A DNA stretch of 64,000 bases from Lachnospiraceae bacterium (lineage in GTDB: Bacteria; Bacillota; Clostridia; Lachnospirales; Lachnospiraceae): contig CAJTFW010000007.1 of NCBI GenBank assembly GCA_910575445.1, positions 62,001 to 126,000 of the forward strand. Direction: 5' to 3'. Below are positions 60,036-64,000 of the stretch, in pieces. Under the pieces are notes generated by a model, which worked only from the letters and a program-made list of their open reading frames with translations, was not told the DNA's origin and made no database searches. Each line of letters begins with the position of its first letter. Position 1 is the first letter of the stretch. The position numbers were made by a program, and so were the translations under genes.

Positions 60036-60875
60036 TCAATAACTATAAAATCCTCTCCCTGTCTTTCTGCCAAGTAGATGTGCATCTACCATCTTCCGTA
60101 GAAGCGGACACGGTCGGTATTTGGGGTCTCCTAAATCTGTATACATCTGTGTCATCACTGCTAATACTGTGTCAAGTCCTGCATAGTCTGTCAGCTCTAG
60201 TGGACCCATAGGCAGGTTTGCGCCCAATTTCATCGCGCGGTCCACATCCTCTGGCCGACTGCCTTCTTGTACCATAAAAATCGCTTCATTTTGCATAGGA
60301 ACCAAGATGCGATTGACTAAAAATCCAGAAGTATCCGGTGCCTGTATTGCTTCTTTTCCAATCAGCTTGGCAAAAGCAAACGTTGCTTTTATTGTCTCCT
60401 CACTGGTAAGCAGTCCTGGTGTCACCTCCAAAAGTTTCATTGCTGGAGGTGGAACAAAGAAATGTGCGCCAATCACACGGTCTGGGTGCTTGGTCGCTCC
60501 GGCAATCTTGGTAATCGATATTGTTGAAGTATTCGATGCCAAGATTGTGTTTTCTTTCACAATCTCATCTAACTTCTTAAAAATCTGCAATTTAATCCCC
60601 ACATTTTCTGTAGCTGCCTCAATCACAATATCTGCATCTATGCCGTCCTGATAATCTCCACTGCTTTTTAAAAGAACAACTGCCTGGTCTCTTTCTTCTT
60701 GTGTCATCCTGCCTTTTTCGATTTTTCTCTGTAAGAAATGATAGATTTTCTCTTTGCCCTTCTCTGCCACTTCTTCTGATACATCTGTAAGAATCGTCTC
60801 TAATCCATGTTCTATACACACCTGTGCAATGCCGCTTCCCATAATGCCAGCGCCAACGACCATCACCTTTTTCAT
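60036..60875 (-). CDS. hbd: 3-hydroxybutyryl-CoA dehydrogenase
   Basis: 279 residues. GAGIMGSGIAQVCIEHG binds NAD. The catalytic dyad region reads GAHFFVPPPAMKLLEV, where the usual Asn after HFF is Val. DTSGFLVNRILVPMQNEA and GPLELTDYAGLDT complete the family pattern. It interconverts 3-hydroxybutyryl-CoA and acetoacetyl-CoA. The HFFV substitution is uncommon and may affect activity or substrate range. Confidence 0.9.
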   Translation of the reverse strand: MKKVMVVGAGIMGSGIAQVCIEHGLETILTDVSEEVAEKGKEKIYHFLQRKIEKGRMTQEERDQAVVLLKSSGDYQDGIDADIVIEAATENVGIKLQIFKKLDEIVKENTILASNTSTISITKIAGATKHPDRVIGAHFFVPPPAMKLLEVTPGLLTSEETIKATFAFAKLIGKEAIQAPDTSGFLVNRILVPMQNEAIFMVQEGSRPEDVDRAMKLGANLPMGPLELTDYAGLDTVLAVMTQMYTDLGDPKYRPCPLLRKMVDAHLLGRKTGRGFYSY

Positions 60876-60893
60876 CTTCTTCTCACGCTCCCT

Positions 60894-62468
60894 TTATAAA
60901 AACCTAGCCAGTCCAAAAGGTCCGTCTGTATGGTAAATAGATGCATCCATCTCCTTTAAATCCGATGCAATCAGTGGCTGAAATTCCATCAAATCAAGAA
61001 CCTGTGTTTGAAGGTCAATCCCTGGTGCAATCTCTGTAAGTGTCAGTCCTTCTGGTCGAAGTTCAAAGACCGCCCGCTCGGTTACATAGTGCATCTTCTG
61101 CCCTTTTTTGCGGGCAATCGTTCCATTGTAGGATATTTGCTGCAACTTTTTCACACATTTGATAAGACTGCCTTCTTTATGAATATGGAGCTTGTTATCT
61201 TCAAAGGAACACTCTAATCCTTTGCCTGTAAAAGTAGAACAAAAGACTACATGTTTTGCATTGGTGGTAATATCAATAAATCCTCCGGCTCCGGTTGGAT
61301 TTGGTCCAAGTCTTGTCGCATTGACATTTCCTTTTTCATCAATCTCTCCTGCTCCCATAAAGGTAACATCGACGCCAGCTCCGTTATAATAGTCAAACTG
61401 GTCATCATGTCTAAGCAGTGCAAAATTATTTTTGGCAATACCAAAGTCCACACCGCCCATTGGAATCCCCCCATAAATACCTGACTCTACGGTGATTGTC
61501 ACATCTTCTTGTACTTGTTCTTCTGCAAGTATCGCTCCTACTACATCATTGGGAATACCTGTGCCCACATTTAATACATCATCTTTTTGAAGCTCCATCA
61601 CTGCACGTCTTCCAATCAGCTTGCGCACGGTAAGCGGAAGCATCTCCGAAGCCTCCACGGGCACCTTTACATCCCCACAATATGCCGGGTCAAAGAAAAA
61701 GCTATGGGTCTGTCGATGGTCTTCTTCTGGATTGTCACAGATAACCACCGCATCGATAAAGATACCAGGAACCGTAACTTTTTTACAGTGAATACTTCCA
61801 GCAGTTACTTTTTGTTTGGCCTGTGCAATGACTTTTCCACCATATTTTTTGCAAGCTAACACTGCTGAAAGCACTTCTAACTGCATGGCTTCCTGCTCTG
61901 TTGAGAGATTGCCATTTTCATCTACATAAGTACCACGGATAATACAATAATCCAGAGGAATCGGCTGATAGCGCATATATTCCTCTCCAGCAATTGTTAC
62001 AATATCTACAATGTCTGGCGCTGACTTGGTTCGCTCGTTCATCTTGCCCCCGTCAATTCTTGGGTCAATAAACGTTCCAAGACCAACTTTGGTAATCTTT
62101 CCAGGCTCTCCACCAGCCATACTTCGATATAGCTGCGCAAACTGTCCTTGAGGGATACAGTATGCGAGAATCTTATTCTCCGCAATCAACTTCATAATCT
62201 TGGGCTGTAATCCCCAATGTCCCCCGATAATCCGAGACAGCATCCCCTCATGTGCAAAGTGCTGAATCCCGCGGTCTCTGTCACTTTGTCCGCAAGAATG
62301 AACCAGTGTTAAATCATGCGGGCTTTTTGTCTCTAAAAAACGCTTCTCTATCGCCTTTAAGATAGATTCACTGGATGATACTAATGTCATGCCAATCGTA
62401 GCGATAGTGCTGCCATCTGCAATCAAAGCTGCCGCTTCACTAGCACTGATAAATACAGGTTTTTTCAT
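60894..62468 (-). CDS. Acyl-CoA:acetate CoA-transferase (propionate/acetoacetate type)
   Basis: 524 residues with fused alpha (about 1-270) and beta halves, as in propionate CoA-transferase. GSTIATIGMTLVSSSESIL marks the alpha half, and TVESGIYGGIPMGGVDFG holds the catalytic Glu that forms the enzyme-CoA thioester. It can activate short-chain acids using acyl-CoA. It lies 18 bases from each neighbour. Confidence 0.9.
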   Translation of the reverse strand: MKKPVFISASEAAALIADGSTIATIGMTLVSSSESILKAIEKRFLETKSPHDLTLVHSCGQSDRDRGIQHFAHEGMLSRIIGGHWGLQPKIMKLIAENKILAYCIPQGQFAQLYRSMAGGEPGKITKVGLGTFIDPRIDGGKMNERTKSAPDIVDIVTIAGEEYMRYQPIPLDYCIIRGTYVDENGNLSTEQEAMQLEVLSAVLACKKYGGKVIAQAKQKVTAGSIHCKKVTVPGIFIDAVVICDNPEEDHRQTHSFFFDPAYCGDVKVPVEASEMLPLTVRKLIGRRAVMELQKDDVLNVGTGIPNDVVGAILAEEQVQEDVTITVESGIYGGIPMGGVDFGIAKNNFALLRHDDQFDYYNGAGVDVTFMGAGEIDEKGNVNATRLGPNPTGAGGFIDITTNAKHVVFCSTFTGKGLECSFEDNKLHIHKEGSLIKCVKKLQQISYNGTIARKKGQKMHYVTERAVFELRPEGLTLTEIAPGIDLQTQVLDLMEFQPLIASDLKEMDASIYHTDGPFGLARFL

Positions 62469-62486
62469 CTTCTCTTCTCCTCTCTG

Positions 62487-63998
62487 TCATCCTTGATTTT
62501 GAAATAATTTCCGAATCTTTTTCTTATCGGTCTTCATATTCTCTGTCATGGGAATATGGTCTACCATTTTTATTTTTACAGGAACTTTATAGCCAGCAAT
62601 TTTCTCTTTTAATCTGCTTTTTAGTTCTGCCTCTGTCAAAGAACCTGCTACTTGCAGTTTTACCACTGCCACCGGCACTTCTCCATACAATTCATCTAAG
62701 ATTCCCACAACCGCAGTGTCCTCTACTCCCTCGATACTTAAAAGTTCATTTTCCACATCAAAGCTGCAGATTTTCTCTCCGCCTCGATTAATCATATCTT
62801 TTTTGCGGTCGACCAAATACAGATAACCCGCTTCATTAAAATATCCAATATCGCCTGTATTCAGCCATCCGTCTATAATCGCGCCATTTTGAGTTTTATA
62901 GTAGGAGCTTGTTACATTCTTTCCTTTTACAAGCACTTCCCCTTTCTCTCCATCTGGCACTTCTTCTCCATCGCTGTTTACAATCTTAAATACAATGCCA
63001 GGAATTGGTACACCAGAAGAACCAATATAAGGGCTTTCATTTGCATCTGTTGGAAAAACGGTAGCAGGAGAAGTTGTCTCTGTCAGCCCATATATGGTAC
63101 GAAATGCACAATCTGGAAGCCATCTTTTCAACATTTTAATCTTTCCAGGTGGCATATTGCTGCTGCCACAAGCAAATATACGAAGGCTTGGAAGTGTCAA
63201 GTATTCTTCTCTTTGTTCCAAAAGTAGAGTAAATACAGTCGGCGAAGCATGTAAAAACGTAATCTGGTAGTTCTTTATATCCTCTAATACCCGCCTAGCA
63301 TCAAAGAATTTATGTAGTACAACCGTTCCACCCACATAGAGCATCAATCCAAACACTGCAACCAATCCAGTGATTAGATAGATAGGAATAGGAAGAATTA
63401 CCCGTTCTTCTTCTGATATCTTAAGTGTCTTTTGATAAGTTACCACTGCATGCATCATATTTTCATTGGTAAGAAGGACGCCTTTGCTCTGCGAGGTTGT
63501 CCCTGAAGTAAACATTAACAATGCCAAATCCGAAGCTTTTATCTCTTGTTCTATCTTCCTTAAGTCTATCTTGTTATCACAAACAGAACACGGTGCAAGC
63601 CCATATCCTTTTTCTCCATCTTTCACTTCTAAAAGTGAGATGTTTTTTTCTTTACAGATGTCAAAATAGGATACAAATGTTTCATCACTGATAAGCAGTG
63701 TAACATCAGATTTTTCTAACAGCGATAAAATCTCTTCTTTTTTATACTTTGTAGGTAAAGGCACCACCACTGCTCCCAAACGATTTAGCGCCAGAAAAGC
63801 TACACAGAACTCAATACTGTTATATAATAGTAACGCCACATGTTGTCCTTTTCTAACCTGTTTGCACTGATACAACCATGTAGAAAATATCTGCACTTTT
63901 TCTTGCAAATCCTGATAGCTGTAAGTACGCCCAAAATTATCTATTATCGCAGTCTTATTGGGTAATCGCTTCTTAGTCTCTGTCAAAGATGCATACAT
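62487..63998 (-). CDS. Acyl-CoA synthetase (AMP-forming), start at or beyond window edge
   Basis: 503 residues visible. LMFTSGTTSQSKGVLLT is the phosphate loop, YGLTETTSPAT the adenine motif, and GWLNTGDIGYFNEAGYLYLVDRKKD the hinge and core motif; the C-terminal Lys lies in TDKKKIRKLF. It activates a carboxylic acid through an acyl-adenylate. An ATG stands 3 bases from the window end and the frame may continue past it, so the true start is unknown. Confidence 0.85.
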   Translation of the reverse strand: MYASLTETKKRLPNKTAIIDNFGRTYSYQDLQEKVQIFSTWLYQCKQVRKGQHVALLLYNSIEFCVAFLALNRLGAVVVPLPTKYKKEEILSLLEKSDVTLLISDETFVSYFDICKEKNISLLEVKDGEKGYGLAPCSVCDNKIDLRKIEQEIKASDLALLMFTSGTTSQSKGVLLTNENMMHAVVTYQKTLKISEEERVILPIPIYLITGLVAVFGLMLYVGGTVVLHKFFDARRVLEDIKNYQITFLHASPTVFTLLLEQREEYLTLPSLRIFACGSSNMPPGKIKMLKRWLPDCAFRTIYGLTETTSPATVFPTDANESPYIGSSGVPIPGIVFKIVNSDGEEVPDGEKGEVLVKGKNVTSSYYKTQNGAIIDGWLNTGDIGYFNEAGYLYLVDRKKDMINRGGEKICSFDVENELLSIEGVEDTAVVGILDELYGEVPVAVVKLQVAGSLTEAELKSRLKEKIAGYKVPVKIKMVDHIPMTENMKTDKKKIRKLFQNQG

Positions 63999-64000
63999 GT

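Overview
The window looks like chromosomal DNA from a gut-type Clostridia, most likely Lachnospiraceae. Supporting signs are A+T-rich intergenic DNA, strong AGGAGG ribosome sites, TTGACA/TATAAT promoters, a THF-riboswitch-controlled folT, luxS, split transketolase genes, a CoaX-type pantothenate kinase, QueH and an Lsa-like ABC-F protein. This placement is inferred from gene content; no rRNA marker is present. Most genes are on the minus strand.

Layout. 1-4.0 kb: an Fe-S flavoprotein (cut by the window edge) and a Mop-type molybdenum aldehyde oxidoreductase. 4.3-5.2 kb: a TylF-type methyltransferase. 5.2-9.1 kb: two ECF sigma/anti-sigma pairs, one RsiV-like. 9.4-14.2 kb: a HAD phosphatase and type II topoisomerase subunits (parC/parE-like). 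14.4-16.4 kb: a YtrA-type repressor with an ABC transporter. 16.5-20.8 kb: queH, then a decayed DUF1016 nuclease gene interrupted by an A+T-rich HD/Hsp90-ATPase gene and a recombinase scrap. 20.9-26.6 kb: housekeeping genes up to luxS. 26.7-29.1 kb: a TIR-membrane-MORN protein. 29.1-36.1 kb: transketolase, hydroxypyruvate reductase, glycerate kinase and an aminotransferase. 36.5-42.9 kb: coaX and a signalling operon of FecR lipoprotein, metallo-hydrolase, GAF-HD-GYP and CHASE2-cyclase. 43.3-44.5 kb: coaBC. 44.6-49.3 kb: two RNA-centred loci (below). 49.4-53.5 kb: an ABC-F protein and a class A PBP. 53.8-57.8 kb: two WYL regulators, nudC and folT. 57.9-64 kb: a short-chain acyl-CoA operon.

The most unusual region is 44.6-49.3 kb. 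rtcB (RNA ligase) and a MXAN_6230/SCO0854-like protein with a TerD-like C-terminus are followed by three tandem structured RNAs. Each has a closing stem, a conserved internal loop, a shared TCATCCTTCTA box and a TTCGAAT T-arm. Two also have an acceptor-like hairpin and a D-arm in circularly permuted order, as in bacterial Y RNAs (YrlA), yet no Ro60 gene is in the window. Directly downstream is a locus with the layout of a type III toxin-antitoxin system: perfect promoter, 2.6 short RNA repeats, terminator hairpin, then a toxin-like gene resembling PBECR4 nucleases rather than ToxN.

Two intergenic repeat families are also notable. Long palindromes with a conserved core and copy-specific, self-complementary arms lie between divergently transcribed genes (25.6, 25.9, 36.3 and 43.1 kb). 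About 102-nt hairpin units with compensatory arm changes lie in tandem between co-directional genes (22.7, 32.3 and 59.9 kb).
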